A DNA stretch of 64,000 bases from assembly GCA_017506865.1 (NCBI GenBank), contig JAFCMP010000040.1, forward strand, positions 362,523 to 426,522, written 5' to 3'. Below, one piece after another: positions 33,019 to 42,715 of the stretch; within the stretch, counting starts at the first letter, position 1; every line of letters begins with the position of its first letter. The position numbers and the translations under genes are program-made. The notes beneath the pieces were generated by a model. The model saw nothing but the letters and a program-made list of their open reading frames with translations. It was not told the DNA's origin and did not search any database. Source of the DNA: Tribonema minus. Its lineage: Eukaryota; Sar; Xanthophyceae; Tribonematales; Tribonemataceae.

Positions 33019-35097
33019 CTAAGCGCGCCTGACGACTTCGTTGTGCTTGTTGTACGGGGGCCTGTACCAGGTGACGGGGGGGGAGGCCGGCAGGGGGCCT
33101 CCCTCGACGGCGGCGACGACGCAGATCGCCGCCGCGCCGTCCGCCTCCTCCCCGCCCGCGCCCCCCGCCAGCAGCGTCCCCCCCTCGACCAGCAGAAAGT
33201 GCCCCGCCGGGATCACCAGCTTGACCGGCGCGTCCTCGGCGCTCCTCCTGACGATCCAGCTGCACTCCTTACGGCAGGCGACGAACAGGGTCAGCCCCTC
33301 CCCGGGCCCCCTGAAGTTGCGGTGGAAGGGCTGCGCCGGGCAGTCCGCGCCGGAGGGGCGCGTCTTCAGGTAGAAGCGGTCCAGCGCCCTGACCCCCGCC
33401 GCGACGCCGGCCCGGTCGCAGCACCAGTCCAGGAGGGCCCGCGAGGTGGCCCGCGAGCGCTCGTCGTCGGTGACGCGGAAGATGAAGCGCCCCCCCGCCC
33501 TGCACTTGTCGCCGTTGAACAGCATGACGTCGGCGGCGACGGCCGCCGCCTTGTCGGGGGGTACCTCGAACGACGAAGACGGCAGGGCCTCCTCCGCGGC
33601 GCTCAGCACGTCGGCGTCGACCTCCCCCACGAACGCGCCGTCGCGGGCGAGGGTCAGGGCCTTCGCGACCGGGTCCTCCGGGCCCCGCGCCGTCAGCGAG
33701 CCCTGCCTGTCCAGCCTCGGCGCGTCCACCTCGGGGCGGAACCTCCTCGGGTGAGGCGTCGGTGATGCGGGGGGACGCGACGCGGCGGAGGCGGCCGCGG
33801 CCGCGGCGGCGGCGGCGGGCTCGCTCTGCCTGCGCCTCTTCTTGGGCGGGCCCTTCGATTCGGAGAGGGAGCCCGAGCCGCCCCCCCCCGCCGTCGCGCA
33901 ACGCTTCTCGCCGACGGCGGACGGGCGGGGGAGGCGCGCCCGGGGCGTGGACGGCGCTCGGCGGGTCCGCGAATCCGCGTCCGCATCCGCGTCCGCGTCC
34001 GACTCCCACCCCCCCTCTCCCTCGTCCTCGGTCGCCTCCTCGTCCTCCATCTCGACGTTGACCCCATGCGCCTCCTCCTCGTCCGCCTCGGTGTCGTCGC
34101 CGTCGCCTGCGTCGCTCGCGCCGGGGACCTCGTCTCCGGGCATCTCGTCGGGCGGCAGGAGGCGCTTCTTCGGTGCCGTCGCCGTCGCCTCCCGCGCCTC
34201 CGCCTCTTGCGCCGCTGCATCCGCCTCTTGAGCCGCTGCATCCGCCGCAGCCGAGGCCGCCGCCTGCGCCCCCGCGTCGTCGCCGGCCGCGTTCGCGCTC
34301 GCTTCCGATGCTGCGCTCTCGCCGGCGCGGCTCTTGAACGCCTCCTCGTACGCTCTCACGATGTCGTCCTCGCGCAGAGCCCGATCCTCCCGCGACATCT
34401 CCTCTCCGCGCTCGCGCCAGGTCTGTATGTTCTGCTGGGCGGTCCGCACCGCCTCTTCCGCCCTCCGGAGTCGGTCTTCGAACGTGCGCGACAGGTCCCG
34501 CAGGGCCACCAGGTCTCGCAGCTTCGCCTTCGCGGCTGCGAGATGCGCCTCGCACTCGCGGACGGCGTCCTGCGCCGTATCGACCTGAGCGTCCAGGGTC
34601 TCGCGCGACTCCCTCTTCCCGCGGAGGCCGGCGGCGAGCTGCGCCGCCTCGGCCTCCGCCACGGCCTCCTCATACTCCTGCACGGCAGCCTTACGTTCCG
34701 CTCGGAAAGCCCGACCGGCCTCCACCCACCTATCGTGCCTGGCGTCGTCGTCGTCGTCGTCGTTCGGGCGGGGGGTGCGATCGCGCTTGGGGGCGTCGCC
34801 TCCGGACCCGTCTCCCGCATCCCGCGCCGCGGCCTTCGCCTGCGGCGGCCGGGGGCGGGGTGAGACGGAGAGTCGGGGACGGGGCGAGACGAGACGCGCG
34901 CGCGCACGCACGCGCGCGCGCACAGAGAACGCGGAGAGAGAGGTAGGGAGGGAGGCAGAGCGATGCGGGGGCGTACGGGCGCCATCATGAATAGGATGAG
35001 TGAGGGGACGGACGCAGAGGCGGGAGGGGGCTGAGGCCGGGCGATCTCCCTGCCCTTCCGTCTCCTGCCGCGCCGCTCTCACCTTGGTCCTCGCCAT
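33019..35097 (-). CDS. Coiled-coil protein with C-terminal barrel-like domain (paralogue B)
   Basis: 692 residues from ATG at 35097 (MARTKVRAARQ). The middle carries a coiled coil (RAERKAAVQEYEEAVAEAEAAQ... to about residue 260), then an Asp/Glu-rich acidic stretch, then a basic patch PPKKRRRQ that could be a nuclear localisation signal. The last ~250 residues are nearly identical to paralogue C and include FIFRVTDDERSRATSRALLDWC, AQPFHRNFRGPGEGLTLFVAC, KLVIPAGHFLLVEGG and the end VTWYRPPYNKHNEVVRRA. The QPFH-x-N motif sits where 2-oxoglutarate oxygenases have H-x-D, so one ligand is lost. I do not recognise a function. The neighbouring copy shows recent tandem duplication, including the sequence around the stop codon. 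Confidence 0.82.
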   Translation of the reverse strand: MARTKVRAARQETEGQGDRPASAPSRLCVRPLTHPIHDGARTPPHRSASLPTSLSAFSVRARVRARARLVSPRPRLSVSPRPRPPQAKAAARDAGDGSGGDAPKRDRTPRPNDDDDDDARHDRWVEAGRAFRAERKAAVQEYEEAVAEAEAAQLAAGLRGKRESRETLDAQVDTAQDAVRECEAHLAAAKAKLRDLVALRDLSRTFEDRLRRAEEAVRTAQQNIQTWRERGEEMSREDRALREDDIVRAYEEAFKSRAGESAASEASANAAGDDAGAQAAASAAADAAAQEADAAAQEAEAREATATAPKKRLLPPDEMPGDEVPGASDAGDGDDTEADEEEAHGVNVEMEDEEATEDEGEGGWESDADADADADSRTRRAPSTPRARLPRPSAVGEKRCATAGGGGSGSLSESKGPPKKRRRQSEPAAAAAAAAASAASRPPASPTPHPRRFRPEVDAPRLDRQGSLTARGPEDPVAKALTLARDGAFVGEVDADVLSAAEEALPSSSFEVPPDKAAAVAADVMLFNGDKCRAGGRFIFRVTDDERSRATSRALLDWCCDRAGVAAGVRALDRFYLKTRPSGADCPAQPFHRNFRGPGEGLTLFVACRKECSWIVRRSAEDAPVKLVIPAGHFLLVEGGTLLAGGAGGEEADGAAAICVVAAVEGGPLPASPPVTWYRPPYNKHNEVVRRA

Positions 35098-35679
35098 GAG
35101 TTCGCCGTGGAGGAGTGGACGGGGACTGACCGGGGGCTGTCTGGTGTGCGAGGTGACTCTCATGCGCTCCGCTCCGCCCGAGGGGGTGGGGGGGTTGTGC
35201 GGGGGGCGCGGTAGCACCACGGTGTGGCGGCGCCCATGTGGCGGCTGGTGACGGACCTCTCCTTTGAATTCTGACCTTTCGCTGTCCCCCGTACCCCCCG
35301 AGTCGCCGGTGATGACGCGATGACACCCGGCGCCGGGTGGCCGTTCCGATGCGACAACTTCGCAGGCGGCGGACGCGCCGGCGATCTCGGGCAGGGGATG
35401 CGGTGTGGCCGCGCGCGCGCGCGCTGCGTCGAGCGCGCGCGGCGGGGGGGGAGGGAGGGGGGGAGGAGCTCCCGCCCCGTCCCCGCCCCCCCTGCGGGCA
35501 CGCCGGCGTCGACTGCCCTGCGGCACAGCCGGAGCGAGGCCGGCAGCAGGAGCGAGTGCGGAGACGACGACTGCGACACGAGAGACGGGGACGGCGCTCT
35601 CTGCTCGCTCGCCATGTATTGATCGTTTCGCGCGCCGGCCGCCATCCGCAGAGACGCCGGGGGGGACGGGCGTTCGCCG
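35098..35679. other. Spacer between paralogues B and C
   Basis: This holds the promoter region of paralogue B and the 3' flank of C. A TCAATACATGG motif on the minus strand (35,614-35,624) lies about 60 bases after the stop of C. No gene is seen. Confidence 0.5.
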
Positions 35680-37620
35680 CTAAGCGCGCCTGACGACGTC
35701 GTTGTGCTTGTGGTAGGGGGGCCTGTACCAGGTGACGGGGGGGGAGGGGGTGAGGGGGCCTCCCTCGACGGCGGCGACGACGCAGAGCGCCTCCGCGCCG
35801 TCCGCCTCCTCCCCGCCCGCGCCCCCCGCCAGCAGCGTCCCCCCCTCGACCAGCAGGAAGTGCCCCGCCGGGATCAGCAGCTTGACGGGCGCGTCCTCGG
35901 GGCCCCTCCTCCTGACGATCCAGCTGCACTCCTTGCGGCGGGCGACGAACAGGGTCAGCCCCTCCCCGGGCCCCCTGAATTTGCGGTGGAAGGGCTGCGC
36001 CGGGCAGTCCGCGCCGGAGGGGCGCGTCTTCAGCAGGAAGCGGTCCAGCGCCCTGACCCCCGCCGCGACGCCCGCCCGGGCGCAGCACCACTCCAGGAGG
36101 GCTCCGGAGGCGGCCCGCGAGTAGTCGTCGTCGGTGACGCGGAAGACGAAGCGCCCCCCCGCCCTGCACTTGTCGCCGTTGAACAGCATGACGTCGGCGG
36201 CGACGGCCGCCGCCTTGTCGGGGGGTTCCTCGAACGACGAAGACGGCAGGGGTTCCGACGCGGCCCTCAGCAGGTCGGCGTCGACCCGGCCGACGAACGC
36301 GCCGTCGCGGGCGAGGGTCAGGGCCTTCGCGAGCGGGTCCTCCGGGCCCCGCGCCGTCAGCGAGCCCCGCCTGTCCAGCCTCGGCGCGTCCTCCTCGGGG
36401 CGGAACCTCCTCGGGTGAGGCATCGGGGGGGATGCGGGGGGACGCGACGCGGCGGAGGCGGAGGCGGAGGCGGGGGCGGCGACCTTCGCCGTAGCGGTCG
36501 CGGCGGCCGTCGGGGCGATCGCAGTCGGGGCGGTCGCCGCCGCGGCGGCGGCGGCGGCCGTCGAGGCGATCAGGGCGGCCGTCGAGGCGGCCGCCGGGGC
36601 GGCGTCGCGCGGGTCACCCGGCGGCGACCGCGTCGCCGGATCGGTCCTGCGCTTCTTCGACGGCGGGCCGTCCCGGCCGTCGCCTTCGCGTTCGTCGCCC
36701 CCCACGTCGGAGTCCGCGGACGTCTCCCGCCGCGGCGCCTTGAGCCCGTCGGCGCCTGCCGGGGCTGGACCGGTCCCGTCGCCGTCGACGCGGGCCGGGT
36801 CCGCGCGGATCCGGGGGGAAGCCGCCGGCGCCGTCTCGCCGGATCCGACGACGCGTTCGATCTCCGGCGCGTCCTCGGGCGCGACGTGCCCCGGCGCCGC
36901 AGCCGCCCTCTCCGCCGGACGCGCGCGAAGCTCCGCCGCAGCTCTCTCGAGGTACCTCCGCGCCTCCTCGACCCGCTGGACTACATGGCGTTCTTCCGCC
37001 GCCGCCGCGTCGCGGGCGAGCCGCGCGGCGGCCTCCGCCGCTACGACGCCCTCCTCCGACTCCCGCAGCTGAGCCCTGATCCCGTCCCTCTTCCGGATAA
37101 CGGAGGCGAAGACGCCGTCCGCGGCCCGGACCCCCGCGGCCGCGGGGTCGTCCCCCGATCTCAGCGTCGCCGCGATCTCCGCCGCCGTCGCCGCCACGGC
37201 CGTCAGAAGGCTGGACGTCAAATCCGTCAAATCCGCGCTCCAGCCGGGGGGGCGCGACGGCGGCGTCCGCGTCGCCGCGGCTCCCGCCTCCCGCTCGTCC
37301 GCCGCGCGCCGATGGGCGGCGCGAGGGCTGGCGGGGGCGGACCGGCGCAGCGCCCGTGAAGCAGGGGGATCGCGGGGCGAGGGCGAGGGCTGGCGCGCGA
37401 GCTCCGGCTCCCGAGGGGGGCCGGGACCGGGAGACGCGGCGGCGGCGGCGGCGGCGGCGGCGGCCTCGCTCGCCTCGCCCCCTCCCCCGCCGTCCGGGGC
37501 GGCGCCGCCCTTCTCCCTCTCGTCGCCGCATGCGGCAGCCCGCTGCGAGACGGGCGACGGGGCCTCCGGAATCGCCATCGCACCCGCAGTCGCTCCTGCA
37601 CCCAGCAGCCACGCCCACAT
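35680..37620 (-). CDS. Coiled-coil protein with C-terminal barrel-like domain (paralogue C)
   Basis: 646 residues from ATG at 37620. The N terminus MWAWLLGAGATAGAMA is mildly hydrophobic. A coiled coil covers about residues 165-230 (RKRDGIRAQLRESEEGVVAAEAAARLARDAAAAEERH). A low-complexity linker with KKRRTD follows. The C-terminal ~260 residues match paralogue B closely (FVFRVTDDDYSRAASGALLEWC, AQPFHRKFRGPGEGLTLFVAR, VTWYRPPYHKHNDVVRRA). The N-terminal halves of B and C differ strongly while the C-terminal domains are close, so either the tails are under strong constraint or gene conversion keeps them alike. The gene ends its block against repeat array 2. No function recognised. Confidence 0.83.
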   Translation of the reverse strand: MWAWLLGAGATAGAMAIPEAPSPVSQRAAACGDEREKGGAAPDGGGGGEASEAAAAAAAAAASPGPGPPREPELARQPSPSPRDPPASRALRRSAPASPRAAHRRAADEREAGAAATRTPPSRPPGWSADLTDLTSSLLTAVAATAAEIAATLRSGDDPAAAGVRAADGVFASVIRKRDGIRAQLRESEEGVVAAEAAARLARDAAAAEERHVVQRVEEARRYLERAAAELRARPAERAAAAPGHVAPEDAPEIERVVGSGETAPAASPRIRADPARVDGDGTGPAPAGADGLKAPRRETSADSDVGGDEREGDGRDGPPSKKRRTDPATRSPPGDPRDAAPAAASTAALIASTAAAAAAAATAPTAIAPTAAATATAKVAAPASASASAASRPPASPPMPHPRRFRPEEDAPRLDRRGSLTARGPEDPLAKALTLARDGAFVGRVDADLLRAASEPLPSSSFEEPPDKAAAVAADVMLFNGDKCRAGGRFVFRVTDDDYSRAASGALLEWCCARAGVAAGVRALDRFLLKTRPSGADCPAQPFHRKFRGPGEGLTLFVARRKECSWIVRRRGPEDAPVKLLIPAGHFLLVEGGTLLAGGAGGEEADGAEALCVVAAVEGGPLTPSPPVTWYRPPYHKHNDVVRRA

Positions 37621-37730
37621 GGCTTTCCCAGTTACTGCCTGTGCGTTGCGTTGCGGGACTGAGCCCGAGTACGGTAAGCGAATGCCTACCTACCCTGCCC
37701 AAATCCTAGTTACTCACATACACATCCAAA

Positions 37731-40340
37731 CCCTAGTAGGGACATCGGGGGCTGATTCACTGAAATCGAGGGGATGTCTTAGGCCCCCACCCATGGGTGT
37801 GGGTCTCCCGACTTTTGCCAGATGGTCTGGGTTGCCCGGAGGTGTCCCGACTAGGGTTCGTCGTAACTAGGGGTATCGAAAGGATCGTATACCTACCTAC
37901 CCTGCTCGAACCCTAGTTACTCACATACACATCCAAACCCTAGTAGGGACATCGGGGGCTGATTCACTGAAATCGAGGGATGTCTTAGGCCCCCACCCAT
38001 GGGTGTGGGTCTCCCAACTTTTGCCAGATGGTCTGGGTTGCCCGGAGGTGTCCCGACTAGGGTTCGTCATAACTAGGGCTATCGAAAGGATCGCATACCT
38101 ACCTACCCTGCTCGAACCCTAGTTGCTCACATACACATTCAGACCCTAGTAGGGACACCGGGGGCTGATTCACTGAAACCAAGGGGATGTCTTAGACCCC
38201 CACCCATGGGTGTGGGTCTCCCGACATTTGCCAGATGGTCTGGGTTGCCCGGAGGTGTCCCGACTAGGGTTCGTCATAACTAGGGCTATCGAAAGGATCG
38301 CATACCTACCTACCCTGCTCGAACCCTAGTTGCTCACATACACATTCAGACCCTAGTAGGGACACCGGGGGCTGATTCACTGAAACCGAGGGGATGTCTT
38401 AGACCCCCACCCATGGGTGTGGGTCTCCCGTCTTTTGCCAGATGGTCTGGGTCGACAGGAGGTGTCCCGACTAGGGGTTGTGACAACCAGGGTTTTGGAA
38501 AGTACCGTATACCTACCTACCCTGCTCAAATCCTGGTTGCTACATACACATCCAAACCCTAGTCGGGACGCCGGGGGCTGATTCACTGAAATCGAGGGGA
38601 TGTCTTAGGCCCCCACCCATGGGTGTGGGTCTCCCGACTTTTGCCAGATGGTCTGGGTTGCCCGGAGGTGTCCCGACTAGGGTTCGTCATAACTAGGAAT
38701 ATCGAAAGGATCGCATACCTACCTACCCTGCTCGAACCCTAGTTGCTCACATACACATTCAGACCCTAGTAGGGACACCGGGGGCTGATTCACTGAAACC
38801 AAGGGGATGTCTTAGACCCCCACCCATGGGTGTGGGTCTCCCGTCTTTTGCCAGATGGTCTGGGTTGCCCGGAGGTGTCCCGACTAGGGTTCGTCATAAC
38901 TAGGGTTATCGAAAGGATCGCATACCTACCTACCCTGCTTGAACCCTAGTTGCTCACATACACATTCAGACCCTAGTAGGGACACCGGGGGCTGATTCAC
39001 TGAAACCAAGGGGATGTTTTAGACCCCCACCCATGGGTGTGGGTCTCCCGTCTTTTGCCAGATGGTCTGGGTCGACAGGAGGTGTCCCGACTAGGGTTTG
39101 TGACAACCAGGGTTTTGGAAAGTACCGTATACCTACCTACCCTGCTCAAATCCTGGTGGCTACATACACATCCAAACCCTAGTCGGGACGCCGGGGGCTG
39201 ATTCACTGAAATCGAGGGGATAGCTAAGGCCCCCACCCATGAGTGTGGGTCTCCCGACTTTTGCCAGATGGTCTGGGTTGCCCGGAGGTGTCCCGACTAG
39301 GGTTCGTCATAACTAGGGCTATCGAGAGGATCGCATACCTACCTACCCTGCTCGAACCCTAGTTGCTCACATACACATTCAGACCCTAGTAGGGACACCG
39401 GGGGCTGATTCACTGGAAATCGAGGGGATGTCTTAGACCCCCACCCATGGGTCTGGGTCTCCCGACATTTGCCAGATGGTCTGGGTTGCCCGGAGGTGTC
39501 CCGACTAGGGTTCGTCATAACTAGGATTATCGAAAGGATCGCATACCTACCTACCCTGCTCGAACCCTAGTTGCTCACATACACATTCAGACCCTAGTAG
39601 GGACACCGGGGGCTGATTCACTGAAACCGAGGGGATGTTTTAGACCCCCACCCATGGGTGTGGGTCTCCCGTCTTTTGCCAGATGGTCTGGGTCGACAGG
39701 AGGTGTCCCGACTAGGGGTTGTGACAACCAGGGTTTTGGAAAGTACCGTATACCTACCTACCCTGCTCAAATCCTGGTTGCTACATACACATCCAAACCC
39801 TAGTCGGGACGCCGGGGGCTGATTCACTGAAATCGAGGGGATGTCTTAGGCCCCCACCCATGGGTGTGGGTCTCCCGACTTTTGCCAGATGGTCTGGGTT
39901 GCCCGGAGGTGTCCCGACTAGGGTTCGTCATAACTAGGAATATCGAAAGGATCGCATACCTACCTACCCTGTTCAAACCCTTGTTACTCACATACACATT
40001 CAAACCCTAGTAGGGACATCGGGGGCTGATTCACTGACATCGAGGGGATGTCTTAGGCCCCCACCCATGGGTGTGGGTCTCCCGACTTTTGCCAGATGGT
40101 CTGGGTTGACAGGAGGTGTCCCGACTAGGGCTAGGCGCTAACGAGGGTTGATGAGACACGGTACTATACCTACCTACCCTGCTCAAACCCTAGTTGCTAC
40201 ATACACATTCAAACCCTAGTCGGGACGCCGGGGGCTGATTCACTGAAATCGAGGGGATGTCTTAGGCCCCCACCCATGGGTGTGGGTCTCCCGACTTTTG
40301 CCAGATGGTCTGGGTTGACAGGAGGTGTCCCGACTAGGGT
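37731..40340 (+). repeat. Array 2 of inverted-repeat element, about 13 copies, ~206-bp period
   Basis: Each unit has a ~128-bp element with ends CCCTAGTAGGGACAYC and GGTGTCCCGACTAGGG, then a spacer containing TACCTACCTACCCTGC and TAGTTGCTCACATACACAT. Units start near 37731, 37935, 38141, 38348, 38556, 38762, 38970, 39177, 39382, 39589, 39795, 40003 and 40215. Two or three subtypes alternate (spacers with TCATAACTAGG versus GTGACAACCAGGG). The core is the same as in array 1, but the spacer differs, so the two arrays were amplified separately. Confidence 0.92.
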
Positions 40341-40429
40341 TTGTGAGAACGAGACCTAGTTGTCGACACTTCAGAGGAGCGTTGGAAGGGCGAGTACGGC
40401 ATACACCCGCGGCCGCACGCCAGAGCGCG

Positions 40430-40436
<7 letters not shown>

Positions 40437-40469
<33 letters not shown>
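40437..40469. repeat. (CA)n microsatellite
   Basis: An uninterrupted CA run sits just before the start codon at 40487, within the 5' flank of that gene. Confidence 0.9.
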
Positions 40470-40486
40470 AACACTACGAGCTGGCC

Positions 40487-40993
40487 ATGACCACGGCTCG
40501 CCGGACGGGGAGCGCGCACCGCCGCAAGGGAGACTCGGGGCGGGGCGGCGGGAGCGGGTCGCTGTTCCGCCTGTCGTTCGTGATGCCGCGCGAGTGCGAG
40601 GGGGCGGCGGCGGCGCCGCACGAGGCCGGGGCGCCTTCGCCTCCCCCCGCGCTCGACGCGTCCGGGTGCCTCGAGGCGAGCCGCGGGGGGCTGGTGTGGG
40701 CGGTCCTGCGGGCGCGCCCCGGGGGGCGGTACTGGGCCCTCGTCCGCACGGCCGGGAAGGTCAGGGCGTCGTGGGCGGCGGCCCTGGTATCGCGCCGCCT
40801 CGGCGCGGCGGGGACCCACTGCTCTCTGCGCACCGCCAGGCAGACGGACGAGGAACTGGCCACGTTCCGGGAGGGGGCGGGAGCGGGAGTCGCCGTGAGC
40901 GAGGCCGGCACGCGCGACGCGAGGTCCGAGCGGTGGAAGCGCCCCGCGGCGACAGAGCAACGCGGGGCGGACGCGCAGAGGACGAGGCAATGA
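40487..40993 (+). CDS. Uncharacterised viral protein, 168 residues
   Basis: I chose ATG 40487 (MTTARRTGSAHRRKG) because upstream in-frame codons only translate the repeat array and the CA run. The central part reads like a folded domain: LFRLSFVMPRECEG, then GCLEASRGGLVWAVLRARPGGRYWALVRTAGKVRASW, then LATFREG. The ends are low-complexity. It resembles no family I can name. It is the only plus-strand gene between repeat array 2 and the minus-strand block that follows, with a short intergenic CT run on the right. Confidence 0.6.
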   Translation: MTTARRTGSAHRRKGDSGRGGGSGSLFRLSFVMPRECEGAAAAPHEAGAPSPPPALDASGCLEASRGGLVWAVLRARPGGRYWALVRTAGKVRASWAAALVSRRLGAAGTHCSLRTARQTDEELATFREGAGAGVAVSEAGTRDARSERWKRPAATEQRGADAQRTRQ

Positions 40994-41040
40994 CACGTTC
41001 GCGGTTTCTCGGTCGTTCGTCCGCTGGCTTTCATTCTCTC

Positions 41041-41042
41041 TG

Positions 41043-41086
<44 letters not shown>
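41041..41086. repeat. (CT)n microsatellite
   Basis: A CT run separates the convergent genes ending at 40993 and 41096. Confidence 0.9.
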
Positions 41087-41095
41087 CCTCGCGGT

Positions 41096-41824
41096 CTAGG
41101 GCGACAGGAAGGGGATTGGAGCCTGAACCTCCGGCCCGCCGCCCGGCGCCGCCTCCGCGTGACCCGGAAGGAGTGCGCCGCCGGAGGGCCCGCGGAGCGT
41201 CTCGAGGGCGAGGAACGCGTGTTCCGCGGGCTTCTCGTAATCCCGCCGCCCCTCGATGGCGCGGCACGCCGCTCTGGCCTCTTCCGTAGCCGCCGCAAAG
41301 GCCGCCGCGTTCTCTTCCGCGCTGTAGTTCTTCAGGCGAGGGAAGGAGAGCGGCGCTCCCCTGACGGCGGCGGCGCCGCGCGCCCTGCGGAAGGGGCTGC
41401 GAGAGGCGTCGAAGCCGAACTTCGGCGCGGCCGTGGAGAAGACGGCCTCCGCGGCGCAGCGCAGGAGCATCCGGATGTACCCGCCGCAGGCGTCGACCAC
41501 CCGCAGGTCTCCCGGCCCGAACCAGACGGACAGGCTCAGGTTCGCGGACTCGATGCGGAAGGGGTGGCCCTCGAGGCGCGCGAGCGCGGCGCGCACGGCG
41601 TCGCAGGCCTCCCCGTCCCGCACCAGGTCGGTCACCAGCAGCTGAGCGTCGAAGTTCGTCTTGAGAGCCCTCAGGCGCTTGCGGCCCGCCGTCCCGCCGG
41701 CTTCGAAGAAGCGGACGAGGGACTTGGCGTCCAGGAAGTCCAGCAGCAGCGACGGCTGCGTCTCGGTCAGCAGCGCCCACGCGGCGTGCGCCGCCGGCGA
41801 CGGCGGGCCGCGTCCGACCCTCAT
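41096..41824 (-). CDS. Uncharacterised viral protein, 242 residues
   Basis: The frame from ATG 41824 reads as a normal protein with a hydrophobic-charged pattern throughout. The start ALLTETQPSLLLDFLDAKSLVRFFEAGG is reminiscent of an F-box or short helical adaptor, followed by RLRALKTNFDAQLLVTDLVRDG and FRIESANLSLSVWFGPGDLRVVDACGGYIRMLL. No catalytic motif is visible. The F-box idea is only a resemblance. It lies 89 bases from the metacaspase on the same strand, so the two may share upstream control. Confidence 0.65.
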   Translation of the reverse strand: MRVGRGPPSPAAHAAWALLTETQPSLLLDFLDAKSLVRFFEAGGTAGRKRLRALKTNFDAQLLVTDLVRDGEACDAVRAALARLEGHPFRIESANLSLSVWFGPGDLRVVDACGGYIRMLLRCAAEAVFSTAAPKFGFDASRSPFRRARGAAAVRGAPLSFPRLKNYSAEENAAAFAAATEEARAACRAIEGRRDYEKPAEHAFLALETLRGPSGGALLPGHAEAAPGGGPEVQAPIPFLSP

Positions 41825-41913
41825 CGCCGCGACGACTCGCCGGCGAGCGAGGCTCCGGCGCGCGTGTGGCGCCGCGTCCTTCGCGTCAGCCCGCCCTCGC
41901 CTTCCGGCCGAGA

Positions 41914-42681
41914 TCAGGCGGGACCGGACCGCGCCTTCAGGTCGGGCATGAAGGCGTGGCGGCGCGGTATCAGGAACGACGAGCTCAGCACGGGGACCTG
42001 GTCGAACCCGCCCTCCTTCAGCCGCCTACAGGTCTCGTGGACGAGGCGGAAGACGTCCCCCCGCGCCTCTGGGACGTCCCTCAGCGACCTCAGCAGGCAG
42101 TCCGTGAGGGCCCCCCCGTACTGCGTGCCGCCCAGGAACGCGTCCGCGCTGGTCTGGGAGTCCCTGCAGCCGGAGATCATCAGGACGCGGCGGCCGACGT
42201 CCGACGCGGCCCCCGCGTCCGCGCACCTCCTGCCGTCGTACGAGAACCTCAGGTCCAGCATCGAGCCGCTGTGGCAGGCGTCGCAGACGAAGACGACGGA
42301 GGTGCGGTAGTAGAAGCCCGCGAAGACGCGCCTGAGGAGGTCGTCGGACACGACGCCCGCGGTCTCGACGTCCCCCGGGCAGATGGCCTCGTCCAGGCCG
42401 TCGGCCTCGTCCCCGTCCGCGTCGCGCACCTGGGTGCCGTGGCCGGAGTAGGCGATGAAGACGTACGCGAGCCTCTCCTCGCGGGACCGGCGTGCGAGGT
42501 CCTCGAGGGCGGCGACGGCGTCGGCGGCGGAGGCCTCGCGCAGCACGCGGACGCGACCCTCAGGGACCGCCCCCGACGAGACCAGCGCCGCCTTGAGGCA
42601 ATCTCCGTCGTTATGGCAGCCCCGGAGCTCCGCATCCGTGCCGACGTAGTTGTTGCAGAGCAGCAGGGCGCGGGACGACAT
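41914..42681 (-). CDS. Metacaspase (C14 cysteine peptidase)
   Basis: Metacaspases are Arg/Lys-specific caspase-fold peptidases tied to stress and programmed death in algae. The 255-residue frame is a compact p20-like catalytic core with little else. RALLLCNNYVGTDAELRGCHND is the first strand and loop, AYVFIAYSGHGTQ carries the catalytic His (residue 81), DEADGLDEAICPGD is the substrate-pocket acidic motif, and VVFVCDACHSGSMLDL carries the catalytic Cys (residue 136). The C-terminal part (SGCRDSQTSADAFLGGTQYGGALTDCLL) corresponds to the p10 region, so it is a complete, small type-I-like enzyme without the usual N-terminal prodomain. It sits between uncharacterised viral genes in high-G+C DNA with no introns, so it is viral rather than host in context. 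Both catalytic residues are intact. Confidence 0.95.
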   Translation of the reverse strand: MSSRALLLCNNYVGTDAELRGCHNDGDCLKAALVSSGAVPEGRVRVLREASAADAVAALEDLARRSREERLAYVFIAYSGHGTQVRDADGDEADGLDEAICPGDVETAGVVSDDLLRRVFAGFYYRTSVVFVCDACHSGSMLDLRFSYDGRRCADAGAASDVGRRVLMISGCRDSQTSADAFLGGTQYGGALTDCLLRSLRDVPEARGDVFRLVHETCRRLKEGGFDQVPVLSSSFLIPRRHAFMPDLKARSGPA

Positions 42682-42715
42682 GACGGGCGTTCAGGATGCG
42701 CGTTTCATTTTTTCG

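Noticed and set aside
37731..40340. CRISPR array
   Set aside because: Units are 206 bp with conserved spacers and long inverted repeats, in eukaryotic or viral DNA; no cas genes are present.
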